Shown piece by piece: positions 31,919 to 43,612 of a stretch of 64,000 nucleotides of DNA. Below the pieces are notes generated by a model. It saw only the letters and a program-made list of their open reading frames with translations. It was not told where the DNA came from and did no database searches. The translations under genes and the position numbers were made by a program. This stretch comes from Orobanche coerulescens. Taxonomy: Eukaryota > Streptophyta > Magnoliopsida > Lamiales > Orobanchaceae. The stretch lies in NCBI GenBank assembly GCA_033398695.1, contig CM065818.1, positions 34,248,001 to 34,312,000 of the forward strand, given 5' to 3'. Numbering within the stretch: the first letter of the stretch is position 1; the number at the start of each line of letters is the position of its first letter.

Positions 31919-32504
31919 TTAACTTGCTTCAGAACTAGATTCCCAATCTAGTAATCCAAGGTCTCTGCTCAGCTCTAGGAATCTTTCTTCTGGCAATGGT
32001 TTAGTGAAGATGTCAGCTATTTGGTAGTCTGTGCTGACTCTTTCAGCTCTAACCCTTTTGTTAAGCACATGGTCTCTAATGAAATGGTGCTTAACGTCAA
32101 TGTGCTTCGTCCTTGAGTGCAAAACCGGATTGTTGGTTATTGCAATAGCACTATTGTTGTCACACCAAATAGGAACTTCGTTGTCAATAAAATTATAGTC
32201 CCTTAACTGTTGTCCGATCCATAGAATCTCTCGCACAACCTACTGCAGCTAGGTATTCGACTCAGTAGTGGAGATAGAGTTAGAAACCCGCTTCTTGCTA
32301 AACCAGATATCATCTGGTTCCTAGGAATTGACACGTTCCACTAGTACTCTTCCTGTTGATTTTGCATCCTGCGAAATCCGCATCTGAGTATCCTGATAGC
32401 TCGAAGTTGTCATCCTTGGGATACCATAGTCCAACATTAATTGTAGACTTTAGGTACTTAATTATTCTCTTGGCTGCATCTAGGTGTGATTGCTTCGGCT
32501 TGGA
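31919..32504 (-). pseudogene. G1 RNase H
   Basis: The frame 31919-32236 gives IWCDNNSAIAITNNPVLHSR, TKHIDVKHHFIRDHV and ADIFTKPLPEERF, the end of copia RNase H. The part above 32236, with SGFQISQD-like residues, has several frameshifts. It closes the pol polyprotein; the extra ORF follows after about 500 bases. Confidence 0.85.
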
Positions 32505-33673
32505 CTAGAATCTTGCACAAACTCCAACGGCATATGATATGTCTGGCCTGCTTGCAGTGAGGTACAGAAGAGATCCGATGAGTCCTCTGTAGTGGGTTGA
32601 GTCCACTGATATGCCTGCCTCGTCTGCATCCAGGTGAGTACTTGTGCTCATTGGAATTCTTGCGGGCTTGGCTGGTTCCATTCCATATCTCTTGATAAGA
32701 TCTCTGGTATACTTTGCTTGGTTGATGAAAATTCCTTTTTCCATCTGCTTAACTTGTAATCCGAGAAAGAAGTTAAGCTTTCCTATCATACTCATCTCAA
32801 ATTCTCCTTGCATGAGGTTGGAGAATTTCTCGCATAGTTCTGGATTGGTTGACCCGAATATGATATCATCCACATAAATCTGGACTATTAATATGTGGCC
32901 TTCGTGCTCCACTCTGAATAGGGTCTTGTCCACTTTCCCTTTGCAAAATCCATTTTTCTCAAGAAACACAGACAGTGTTTCATACCATGCTCTCGGTGCT
33001 TGCTTGAGTCCATCAGAGCCTTCAACAGCTTATAGACTTTGTCTCCTTTGACAAAACCTGGGGGTTGCTCTACATAGACTTCTTCTTCTAGGATTCCGTT
33101 CAGAAACGCACTTTTTACATCCATCTGGTAGACTTCAAAGTCCTTGAATGCAGCATATGCGAGGAATAGTCTGATGGCTTCTAATCTTGCAACAGGTGCA
33201 TAAGTTTCATCAAAATCTATTCCCTCACACTGTGCATAACCTTTTGCTACGAGTCTGGCTTTATTCCTAACAACAGCTCCATCTTCATCACTCTTGTTTT
33301 TATACACCCATTTGGTGCCAATAACTTTCTTGTGATCAGGTCTGTCTGTTAGTTCCCAAACTTTGTTTCTTTCTATCTGCTCCAATTCCTCTTGCATGGC
33401 ATTAATCCATGAATAATCTTCCAAGGCTTGTTCTGTAGTCTTGGGTTCAATTTGCGACATGAAACATGAGAACATCGCCATTCCTGCTGGTAGAGTTGAC
33501 TGTCTTGTCTTGACTCCATCATTCATCTTTACGATATTTTGCTGAATTGGATGATCCTTGAGCCATTTGGGAATCTCTTCCTCTTCTCGGGTTTGTTCCC
33601 CTGTTGGATTGCTCGTGGTTATCTTCATCACCGGGCTCTGATGCCCAGAATCGGATCGGCTACCGCTTGTCAT
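32505..33673 (-). pseudogene. G1 reverse transcriptase (copia)
   Basis: Two overlapping frames. The upstream one (32888-33673) holds [40 protein letters not shown] and [20 protein letters not shown]. The downstream one (32505-32969) holds the catalytic [16 protein letters not shown] and LNFFLGLQVKQMEKGIFINQ. A frameshift near 32960 separates them. Catalytic aspartates are kept. These are standard copia RT motifs. Confidence 0.9.
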
Positions 33674-34582
33674 CTGCAGCTTGGTTCGAATCGCAGATGA
33701 GTCTTTGTCGACTCATTTGGTCTTCTTCCGCAGAATCGGATCGGATAGGTTTGGTGATCTGTCGATCTGCATTGGGTCTTCGCCACCGCAATTGGGTCAT
33801 CAGCCGGTCTGCAGGTGATTCCACCATTCCAGTGTCATGTATAATGACTTCTTCAAGGGTTGCTGACTTGAGTTTGTTCTCAATTTGCTCAAGTTGTTTC
33901 CTGTACTCAATAGTAGATTCATCAAAAACAACATGGGGTGTTTACTCCACAACTAAGGTTCTTTTATTAAAAACTCTATATGCCTTGCTTCTTTGGGAAT
34001 ATCCCATAAATAGACCATCATCAGTTTTAGCATCAAAGGCATTTAGCTATGTTTTACCGTTGTTGTGGATGAAACACTTACAACCAAAAACATGAAAGTA
34101 AGCAACAGTAGGAGTTCTATTATTCCAAACCTCATAGGGAGTTTTGCCATGTCTCCCTACTATCATACTCTGCTCGGGTGTGGCAGTGTGTTGACGACTT
34201 GACCCAGAACCTTTGGGTAGGTCCGCTCGCAATCATGGACCTTCTTTGCTTCCTTCGAGTTCTGTTCCTTCTTTCGGCAACACCATTCTGCTGGGCATCC
34301 CGGCCGCAGAGCTCATCTTTGGATCCCATTACGATCAGCTGTAATCGATTATCGCCTTGTTGAGAAACTCTCCTCCTCTATCGATCCGATCTTGATTATG
34401 GAGAGGGATTTCTCATTCGGATTCTTCTCGTGACTCGAGTAACTTGGTCGTGGTTTCACTTTTCTTGTATAGACAAATAATCCAAGTGTACCTTGAATAA
34501 TCATCTACTATTACAAGTGCATGCTTTCGGCCGCTCAAAGTCCTTGGTTTGATAGGACCAAATAGATCCATGTGGAGTAGAT
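33674..34582 (-). pseudogene. G1 integrase core, degenerate
   Basis: Pieces of the copia integrase core and C-terminus remain: AEYDSRE and ERRNRT-like residues near 34150-34290 and the conserved HGKTPYEVWNNRTPTVAYFH (34090-34170) with VFGCKCFIHNNGKT. Many small frameshifts, several next to CTG/CAG, so some may be assembly errors and not true mutations. Confidence 0.7.
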
Positions 34583-34912
34583 CTAAGATCCTTGTTGTGA
34601 GCGTTGTAGCCGAATCGGCTTGAACGATGCTTTAGTCTGCTTTCCCTTCTGACAAGCATCACAGAGTGCTTCCTTCTTGAATGCTTCATTTGGAAGTCCT
34701 CTGACCAGCTTCTGAGAGCTAATCTTGTTGATGGCTTTGAAGTTCAGGTGACATAGTCTTTTGTGCCACAGCCATCCATTCTCAGCTACAGTCTTGGATA
34801 GAAAACAGGAGTTAGGTGTTCCTGTGTTCCAATCAATCATGTAGACATGTCTTCTTGGGAAACCTTGTAGCTTTATTTCTCCAGATAAGATGTCTATCAC
34901 CATACACTTCAA
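34583..34912 (-). pseudogene. G1 GAG-pre-integrase and integrase zinc finger
   Basis: The minus-strand frame gives WLWHKRLCHLNFKAINKISS and LCDACQKGKQTKASF: the H-H-C-C finger of copia integrases. It lies between protease and the integrase core. Confidence 0.85.
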
Positions 34913-34926
34913 GATGGTGAAGACTA

Positions 34927-35557
34927 CTAGATTCTTCTCGTCACGTAGCGGCTTATGCTCAGGAGGTTGTACTTGAGCCCTTTGACATAATGAACTTTGG
35001 ATATGACAATGTTTCCTCGGTGCAGCTCTCCAAAGCCTTTTGTCTGTCCTCTAGAGCTATCTCCAAAGGTTACATCGGGACCTCTTTCTTTGATGTATTT
35101 GGTCAGCATCTTCTTCTTCCCGGTCATATGCCTCGAGCATCCAGAGTCTACAAACCATTCTTCACCTCTAAAATTTGAGCTTGAGGAGATGTGGTTGTAG
35201 TCCTTCCACCTTTCTCGCAATTAAATAAGCAGAGATTTAGGTACCCAGATTTGTGTGGGTCCTTTGGGGTTAGTTGGTTTCTGGAGAATTGATTTCTCCT
35301 TGGATTATAGGAATTATTATTATAACCCTTATAAGGTGTACGTGGTCGAGGTCTAAATCTCCTGGTTGGATTGTATACCGGATATTCCTCAAAATTTTGA
35401 TAGTGTGGGCCATTTCTAAATCTAGGATGAGACCATTTATTAAACCTTTGTGGTCTCCACACTTGTTCATTTTGGTAATTAGGATAACCTTGAGGTTTCC
35501 ATCTGCCCCTCCCATTATGAAATCTATTTTTGGGGAGTTGTTGGTAATAGTGGGCAT
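34927..35557 (-). pseudogene. G1 protease with basic N-terminal region
   Basis: WFVDSGCSRHMTGKKKML (near 35150) is the copia aspartic protease active site, with the catalytic DSG intact. YNLLSISRY marks its C-terminal part. The preceding arginine/asparagine-rich region (35148-35462, FRPRPRTPYKGYNNNSYNPR) is typical of the Gag-protease linker of SIRE elements. Frames overlap at 35150-35220 because of a frameshift. Confidence 0.85.
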
Positions 35558-37270
35558 GTTGTCTGGCCGCTTTGCTTTTGCACGGCCATCGCTTAGTCGC
35601 TGTCTAGGTGGTCATGGGTGTAACATTGCGCACTAGACGCTTGACTGTTGCTGTTTTTGAATATCGGTTTATACACAGGCTCAGTGATCGAGACTATTGT
35701 TTCTCCCTTGATAAACTTGGTTTGTAACTAGAGGGAGTGTGAGAATCATATCCAAGGCCTGATTTGGTATATAGTGACCTTTTATAAGTACACAATTCGC
35801 CCAGAGTTGAAGACGCCTTCAGGGAGGTTATTTCCTGCGCCTGAGTTTTATTTATCTGTGCCAGCTTAGTAAACTCAGCTTTGGCATGAGCAAGTGCAGC
35901 TGATTTTTATTTAAGTAAAATGTTTAGCCGGTCTATCTCAGCTGTATTGACACTTGCCTGGTTTTTAAAGTCAGCTGTAGTTGTCTCAACCTTAATTAAA
36001 TCTAGGCTGAGTTTTTAGAAATCATTTTTCAGCTGCCTATTCTCATCTTGCAGCTGAGTCTTCTTTGCTGATACAGCTTGGTGTGCAGATTTGAGTGTTT
36101 CAAAATCTTTAAATAACTGATTTACCGATTCATGTAGATCCATATCTTGTGACATGGCTGAGCTATTATTTGAACCGGTGGGTTTAGAAGTTACCTCTTC
36201 ATCAGCTAAGTTTGCCATTAGGCAATCATACTCCTCGTCTTCATCAGAAAAGAAACCGCTGCTTGATTCGACATGCTCCTGGTCTTCTCCGATGAGAGCT
36301 TTTCTTCTGTCTTCCTTTCTGCCCACCTCCTTCTTGGTTTCGTCCTTCTTGAGCTCGGGACAATCCATTTGGATGTGTCCTATTTTGTGACAGTTGTTGC
36401 ATTCAACTTTCCAGCTTCCAAATTTCCGGTTCCTTCTTGATTCTCCTTGTAGTTTTTCTTATACTTGGAGTAGTTCTTTCTGAAATTGCTGAACCTTTGC
36501 ATTATGAAAGCCATTTCTTCCTCAAAATCTAGTGGATTTGGAGGTTTCACATCAGATAGGCTCTTAGCAGGGGACTCGGCTGCAAATGCGATTCCCTTCT
36601 CTGCAGGCTCAGTTGAGGATGAACTTGGAAGTTCGAACTCATAGGCCTTCAGATCCGAGAACAGCTCCTGAATCTTTATTTTATTCAGGTCCTTGGACTC
36701 TCTCATGGCTACGGCCTTCATGCTCCATTCGGGGTTGAGAGATCTGAGGACCTTAAGTGCCATTTCCCTGTTGCCATAGGTTTTGCCCAGGGAGTTGATC
36801 TCATTGATAATTTCAGTGAACCTTGTGTCCACTTGATCTATAGATTCACCATTCTTCATTTTAAAGTTGTCAAATTTTTGGATAGCAATTGACAACTTGT
36901 TTTCCTTGATCAGCTCCGTTCCTTCACACATTAGAGCTAATGTGTCCCAAATTTCTTTGGCATTCTTACAGTTTTTGATCTTGACCATGGTGGATTTGTC
37001 AAGAGTTTGGTATAACACATCTCTGGCCCCGTTGTCAAGATTGGCGCCTTTCTTTCTTCGGGGTCAGCTCCGTTCTCTTCTTAGGAATCTTTTCGGGCCT
37101 CCCAGTGCGATTTCCTCATTTGTGTTGTCCTTCTCAAAAATGAATGGACCGTCTTCAATGATGCACCACATGTCGCCGTGAATTGAAGATAAGTGTGCCT
37201 TCATTCTTATCTTCCATGAGATCATACTCACAACGGAAAAGACAGGGAGTCTAGAGTGCATGTGTTCCAT
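35558..37270 (-). pseudogene. G1 Gag with zinc knuckle and coiled-coil tail
   Basis: It starts at 37270 (MEHMHSRLPVFSV). The UBN2-type core follows: WKIRMKAHLSSIHGDMWCII, TMVKIKNCKNAKEIWDTLAL, LIKENKLSIAIQKFDNFKMK and VLRSLNPEWSMKAVAMRES. Then CNNCHKIGHIQMDC (near 36370-36410) is the zinc knuckle, an acidic stretch follows, and a long coiled coil (LKSAHQAVSAKKTQLQDENR near 36030 and on to about 35740). Frameshifts lie near 37220, 37100, 36400 and 36010. G2 has a near copy at 42008-43534. Confidence 0.85.
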
Positions 37271-37336
37271 TATAAAGTGAGAGTTAAGATGTATATATCT
37301 AATATAGATCTGGTTCGTGAAAAAAATGAACCAACC

Positions 37337-37348
37337 TCTCCGATACCA
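37337..37348 (-). other. Primer-binding site of G1
   Basis: TGGTATCGGAGA on the minus strand, two bases after the 5' LTR: initiator-Met type. G2 has the same near 43599-43610. Confidence 0.85.
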
Positions 37349-37350
37349 CT

Positions 37351-38754
37351 TGTAGGTCACAAGTCGTCCAGGAACAAGTCTAGAGGGGGGGTGAATAGAC
37401 TTGTTGAAACTCTTGAACTCTTTTTCACGAAGAGTGAGTTTCTTCAGCTGATAGTTAAACAAATGACTTGGAGTCGTTTGTTCTTGGATATGTGCGGAAG
37501 TCAGCTGATGACGAATAGAAATCAACTTAATGAAACACTTAACAATGTATGCAGCAGTTTAAAGTATGATGCAGTAAAACAGTAAATAACACAGGCAATT
37601 ATAGTGGTCTCAGAGGTGGGGTAATCCTCTACTAATCCACTTTTCTCCAATCCAGTTGGAGATGAATTCACTATAATTTTCAACCAGTGATAAATATTAC
37701 AGTGATTCAAACCACACTACAACAGCTTCCAACCAGTGGAAATCCGTGCCGTTGTACACACACTTGACTGCCTTGCACCTCTTGATCCTCGATCCTCGGA
37801 TGCCTTTACAGTCTCTTACTTCAACCAGTGAAGTACCCCGTACTCAAGATTATAGACAAGAGTGTTTGTCTTCCAACTTAAGAGCTTCCTTAAGTATGAA
37901 CTTTTAGATCCGCTCTTTTCACGATGCTATTTGATTGCTTGAGATTGCTTGATTGCTTTGATCGCTAGAATGTATGTTCGCACCGGTAGTTGCTCAGTTT
38001 CAAATCTCTGGATATATATAGGTCAGATCTCTGAGCTTCTTCCTTGTAGCCGTTGCAAATCTTTGAACAAATCCGTCCGTTGGAGAGAGACTTCATTGTT
38101 TAATCTTTTCTGAACGTTGCAAGGCTGGATTCCCATTATTTAATTTTATCTTCCGACCGTTGTGAGGACTTCTGCATGTGAGCGCCGAATCTTTTGAATA
38201 TAAAAGGATTAAAGTCTTCACGGTGGGTCAGGATGATTTAATCAAATCATATCTCTTGCGGGAATCACTCCAATTTGTCTCTTCACGTTGCATGTGAGCT
38301 TTCCGTAATATTTGACTTTTCAAAGCATGCTGACGTGGACTTGGAGTACTAGGCTGTAGTCGAGTAGGCTGATATGCAGCTTACATCTCTGCAGGTAGGT
38401 CCTCTCGGCTGTTCACTGTTTGTGACTTGTCTGGTCAGGTGACTTCCCTGAGGTACCTCGGCTGCAGTCTGGTCAAACTTCTCTGACAAATTTAGTTGAC
38501 CAGAGCTACTCGACCGAGTTGCTCCTCTCTGATGGACTAGGCTGTACTTAGTACTTAGCCGTTTTTCAGCCTAACTAACTTTTGGCCTACAGAAGACACT
38601 CATTTGGTTCTTCTTTACATTTTGCCAAGTTTTATACTTAACATATTTTGGCCTATGGAAGATACTCATTTGGTTCTTCCTTACATTTTGCCAAGTAATA
38701 AACATTTGATTTTAAATTAATGACATCATCAAAATCTAATAAGTATTCCTAACA
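37351..38754 (-). mobile_element. Element G1 5' LTR
   Basis: TGTAGGTCACAAG...TTCCTAACA, 1404 bp. The terminal hairpin is at 37373-37405 with 7 G in the loop. A minus-strand TATATATAG is at about 38012-38021. Flanked on the right by ataaa. Confidence 0.92.
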
Positions 38755-38796
38755 ATAAAGGCATCATAACGTACGCTATACCCCATTAGTAACGTA
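38755..38796 (+). mobile_element. Element D 3' LTR, 37-bp middle piece with G1 TSD copy
   Basis: After ataaa (38755-38759), 37 bases of D's palindrome cluster lie between the two SIRE-like insertions. They end in acgta, the target of G2. Confidence 0.9.
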
Positions 38797-40207
38797 TGTA
38801 GGTCACAAGTCGTCCAGGTACAAGTCTAGAGGGGGGGGGGGTGAATAGACTTGTAGAAACTCTTAAACTCTTTTTCACGAAGAGTGAGTTTCTTCAGCTG
38901 ATAGGTAGACAAATGACTTGGAGTCGTTTGTTCTTTAATATATGCGGAAGTCAGCTGATGACGAATAGAAAGCAACTAATGAAACACTTAACAATGGATG
39001 CAGCAGTTAAAGTATGATGCAATAAAACAGTAAATAACGCAGGCAATTATAGTGGTCTCAGAGGTGGGGTAATCCTCTACTAATCCACTTTTCTCCAAAC
39101 CAGTTGGAGATGAATTCACTATAATTCTCAACCAGTGATAAATATTACAGTGATTCAAACCACACTACAACAGCTTCCAACCAGTGGAAATCCGTGCCGT
39201 TGTACACACTTGACTGCCTTGCACCTCTTGATCCTCGATCCTCAGATGCCTTTTCAGTCTCTTACTTCAACCAGTGAAGTACCCCGTACTCAGGATTATA
39301 GACAAGAGTTTTTGTCTTCTCCAACTAAGAGCTTCTTTAAGTATGAACTTTTAGAACTGCTCTTTTCACGATGCTATTGATTGCTTTAGATTGCTTGATT
39401 GCTTTGATCGCTTGAATGTATGTTCGCACCGGTGATTGCTCAGTTTCAAATCTTCGGATATATATAGGTCACGATCTCTGAGCTTTTTCCTTGTAGCCGT
39501 TGCAAATCTTTTGAACAAATCCGTCCGTTGGAGGGAGACTTCTTTGTTTAATCTTTCTGAACGTTGCAAGGCTGGATTCCCATTATTTTATTTTATCTTC
39601 TGACCGTTGTGAAGACTTCTGCATGTGAGCGCCGAATCTTTTGAATATAAAACGATTAAAGTCTTCAAGGTGGGTCTGGATGATTTATTTAAATCATATC
39701 TCTTGCGGGAATCACTCCAATTGGTCTCTTCACGTTGCATGTGACTTTCCGTAATACTTGACTTTTCAACGCATGCTGACGTGGACTTTGGAGTACTTGG
39801 CTGACTTCGACTAGGCTGATGAGCAGCTAACATCTCTGCAGTATGGGCCTCTCTGCTGTTCACTGTTTGTGACTTATCTGATCAGGTGACTTCCCTGAGG
39901 TACCTTGGCTGCAGTCTGGTCAAACTTCTCTGATAAATTATGTTGACCAGGACTACTCTGACTCGACTCGACTGATCCTCTCTGATGAACTTAGCTGTAC
40001 TCAGTACTTAGCCGATTTTCAGCCTAACTAATTTTTGGCCTACAGAAGATACTCATTTGGTTCTTCTTTACATTTTGCCAAGTTTTATACTTAACATATT
40101 TGGCCTATGGAAGATACTCATTTGGTTCTTCCTTACATTTTTGCCAAGTAATAAACATTTGAATTTATATTAATGACATCATCAAAAGCTAACAAGTATT
40201 CCTAACA
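38797..40207 (-). mobile_element. Element G2 3' LTR
   Basis: It matches G1 LTRs throughout but with a consistent set of differences also seen at 43613-45014. Terminal hairpin at 38819-38855 with arms TACAAGTCTA and TAGACTTGTA and 11 G in the loop. The polypurine tract AAAATAGGGGGAATT (minus) follows. Confidence 0.92.
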
Positions 40208-40438
40208 AATTCCCCCTATTTTGATGATGGCAAAACTTTAAACAAGTAATCAAATGACCAAGTCTGCACTTAAGTGCATGACACAAACTAAAATCAGTCT
40301 AATATTGAGACAACTGGAAATTGTCATTCAACAGACTGTTATAAAACTTTTCTGACTTGATTATGATTGAAATTTACAAGAAAGTTTTTACAGGTACAGA
40401 AATAATAATAAAAAAATTACAAGTACAAGGAAATAAAG

Positions 40439-42003
40439 TCATCTGCCTCTTCCTCTGCCTCTGCGAACAGGCTGTTTGGCAGGCCTGAATGGTTTAGCTC
40501 CAATTGGTCTTATCTTGACTGGAGCAAGACCATATTTCCTCTTCACAACAAGAGCTGCAAAGTCTTGTTCTTGTTGAGATGAAAATCTATTCTCAAGACA
40601 AAACTGCTTGATTTCTCTTTGAAGCTCTAGCTCATTTAGCTCATTGTCCAGACGGGTCGGCGCTTCCTCTGCTCTGAATGAGAGAATCATAGGATAAGCA
40701 TTTTGATCCTTAGCATGCTTTTTCAGAATAGCCCAGAGCTTTGGATGGGCTTCCTCCATGAAATTGATGAAAATCTGCTGTGGGGAGAGATGATCATCCT
40801 GGAGTATTTCCCAGATGTAATAGTCTCTGATGAATTTCTTCTTTGCAGTTCCCCACATGGGCAGGGCTTCATATGGTATAAAATCCTCAACATACCACAG
40901 CTCCTTTCCTTCCCATTCTAGAGTAGGCCCAAAACCTCCTCTAGTCCTCCTTCTCTTGCCTTCAGGCTGGTCAGCCTGTTCATCTGGATCTGCTCCTCCC
41001 TTCCTCTTCAGACTTGAGGGTCCTTCAATTTGAAGGATATCTTGCTTCTTCTTGCTTCTTATCTCTGCCCTTATCTCTCCTTGATTACTTCCTTCCCCCT
41101 GAACTCTCTCTTCCCCTTTTTGCCAGCATCAACAAGGGTAGTTAATTGCTGCTCCATTCTGCTCATCCAATCAGACATGCCAAATGGCATTCTGTTGTTG
41201 GTAGGGGGAGGGGGATGAGGAATCTCTCTCTGCAGCAGAGTGTCGATCTGTGCATTGATTGATTGAAGGTCAGGAGTGACCTGAGACGCCAGCAACTCTC
41301 CAATTGTATCTTTGACTATCTGCCTGATCAGCTCAGTCATGGCAGGAGATATCTGAGCTGATGGAGAGTGCTCTCCTGAGCCTTCTGCAAAAGAACCACT
41401 AGACTGCAAGCTTTTGTCTGCAGCAGGTACACCAGAGGGGGTCTTCTCTGGGGTCCCTGACCTGAAATCTTCAGCTAACTCTGCGTCTAGGCTGGTGTAC
41501 CGGACAGGTACCACAGTCCTATCTGCAGCTTCTTGAATTGGTTCTGGCTCCGGCTCTGGCTCCTTTTCTTCTTCTTTCTCTTCCTCTTTCTCCTGATCCT
41601 CCTCATTCTCTTCTTCTTCCTTTTCTTCAATATTTTCCTTTTATTCCTCCTCATCCTTTTCTTTTTCATTTTCTTTTTCGGCTCCTGCATCTCCTCCATC
41701 ATCATCATCATCATTGTCATCATCATTGTTGTCATCATCCTTCTCCTATTTTTCTCCTTCATCATCATCATCATTATCCTCCTTTTCTCCTTCATCTTTT
41801 TCTTGTTCTACCTCTTCTCCTTCTTCTTCTTCTCCTTCATCAGCCAACTCTTCTGTTTTCTCAATTTCTCCCGACTGTTTTTCAACTAGAGTATTTTCTT
41901 CTATTCTTCTCTCTTCCTGCTCTTCTTCTTCTTCTTCATCAACCAAATCAACAACTTCTTTATTTCCTTCTCCATCTACCTCCTCAATTCTAATTTCTTT
42001 TAG
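40439..42003 (-). pseudogene. G2 extra ORF, C-terminal half
   Basis: From the right: Asp/Glu-rich linker (41520-42003), then TPEKTPSGVP and MTELIRQIVKDTIGELL (near 41330-41480), MPFGMSDWMSRMEQQLTTLV, an LEWEGKELWYVEDFIPYEAL-like stretch and the C-terminal frame 40439-40858, which ends with KPFRPAKQPVRRGRGRGR. It is better preserved than in G1 and shows the natural end of this protein: an Arg/Gly tail, which in other proteins often binds RNA. The N-terminal domain is deleted. Confidence 0.75.
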
Positions 42004-43534
42004 AACTAGAGGGAGTGTGAGGATCATATCCAAGGCCTGATTTGGAATATAGTGGCCTTTTGTTGGTACACAATTCTTCCAGGGTTGAAGACGCCTTCAG
42101 GGAGGTTATTTTCTGCGCCTGAGTCTTATTCACCTGTGTCAGCTTAGTAAACTCGTTTTTGGCATGAGTAAGTGCAGCTAATTTTTCTTTAAGTAAAATG
42201 GTTAGTCTGTTTATCTCAGCTGTGTTAATGTCAGCCTGGTTTTTAAAGTCAGTTGTAGTTATCTCAACCTTATTCAAATCTAGGCTGAGTTTTTCGAAAT
42301 CATTTTTCAGCTGCCTATTCTCATCTTGGTGAGTCTTCTCTCTGATACTGTTTGGTGTGCGATTTGAGTGTTTCAAAATCTTTAAATAACCGATTTACCG
42401 ATTCGTGCAGATCCATATCTTGTGACATGGCTGAGCTATTATTTGAACTGTGGGTTTAGAAGTTACCTCTTCATGCCTAGGTTTGCCATCGGGTAATCAT
42501 ACTCCTCATCTTCATCGAAAAGAATCACGCTTGATTCGACATGCTCCCGGTCTTCTCCGATGAGAGCCTTTCTTCTATCTTCTTTTACGCCCACCTCCTT
42601 CTTGGTTTCGTCCTTCTTGAGCTCGTGATACCCATTTGGATGTGTCCTGCTTTGTGACAATTGTAGCATTCTACTTTCCACCGCCAAATTTTCGGTTCCT
42701 TCTTGGATTCTCCTTATAATTTTTCTTATATTTGGAGTAGTTCTTTCTAAAGTTGCTGAACCTTTGCATTATAAACGCCATTTCTTCCTCAAAATCTAAT
42801 GGATTTGGAGGTTTCACATCAGATAGGCTCTTGGCAGGGGACTCGGCTGCAAATGCGATTCCCTTCTCTGCAGGCTCAGTTGAGGATGAACTTGGAAGCT
42901 CGAACTCATAAGCCTTCAGATCAGAGAACAGCTCCTGGATCTTTATTTTATTCAGGTCCTTGGACTCTCTCATGGCCACGACCTTCATGCTCCATTCAGG
43001 GTTGAGAGATCTGAGAACCTTTAGTGCCATTTCCCTGTTTCCATAGGTTTTTCCGAGGGAGTTGATCTCATTAATAATCTCAGTGAACCTTGTGTCCACT
43101 TGATCTATGGATTCACCATTCTTCATTTTAAAGTTGTCAAATTTTTGGATAGCAATTGACAGCTTGTTTTCCTTGATCAGCTCCGTTCCTTCACACATTA
43201 GGGCTAATGTGTCCCAGATTTCTTTGGCATTCTTACAGTTCTTGATCTTGACCATGGTGGATTTGTCAAGAGTTTGATATAACACGGCTGCGGCGGTTAT
43301 CAAGATTGGCCTTTCTTTTTCGGGAGTCAGTCTGTCCTCTTCTTAGGAATCTTCTCTCGGCTTCCCCGCCGCGATCTCCTCTGCTGTGTTGTCCTTCTCA
43401 AAGATGAATGGACCGTCCTCGATGATGCACCACATGTCGTCATGAATCGAAGATAAGTGTGCCTGCATCCTTATCTTCCACAGATCATACTCGTCAACTG
43501 AAAACACAGGGAGTGTAGAGTGCATGTGTTCCAT
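42004..43534 (-). pseudogene. G2 Gag, coiled-coil tail ending at the deletion junction
   Basis: Start at 43534 (MEHMHSTLPVFSVDEYDLWK). The core frame 42671-43303 matches G1 almost residue by residue. The zinc knuckle lies around 42610-42680, out of frame. The coiled coil (42008-42376, ENRQLKNDFEKLSLDLNKVE) is open up to the deletion; beyond it the frame reaches a stop after about three codons (41990). Frameshifts near 43340 and 42660. Confidence 0.85.
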
Positions 43535-43612
43535 TATAAAGTGAGAGTAAAGATATATATCTGATATAGATCTGGTTCGTGAAATAAATGAACCAACCGC
43601 TCCGATACCACT

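Larger units (their letters stand above)
18335..38754 (-). mobile_element. Element G1: SIRE/Maximus-like copia retrotransposon, minus strand, opened by H
   Basis: LTRs: 3' LTR in two pieces, 18335-18763 and 27207-28175 (1398 bp together), and 5' LTR 37351-38754 (1404 bp). TSD ataaa at 18330-18334 and 38755-38759. The 9.2-kb interior reads, on the minus strand, gag with a long coiled-coil tail, protease, integrase, RT, RNase H, then a large extra ORF before the 3' LTR. The order integrase before RT marks copia; the coiled coil and the extra 3' ORF fit the SIRE clade. Many frameshifts. Confidence 0.9.

Noticed and set aside
41487..42040. Met/Lys-rich and Ser-rich frames of G2
   Set aside because: Shadows of the same acidic linker in other phases.
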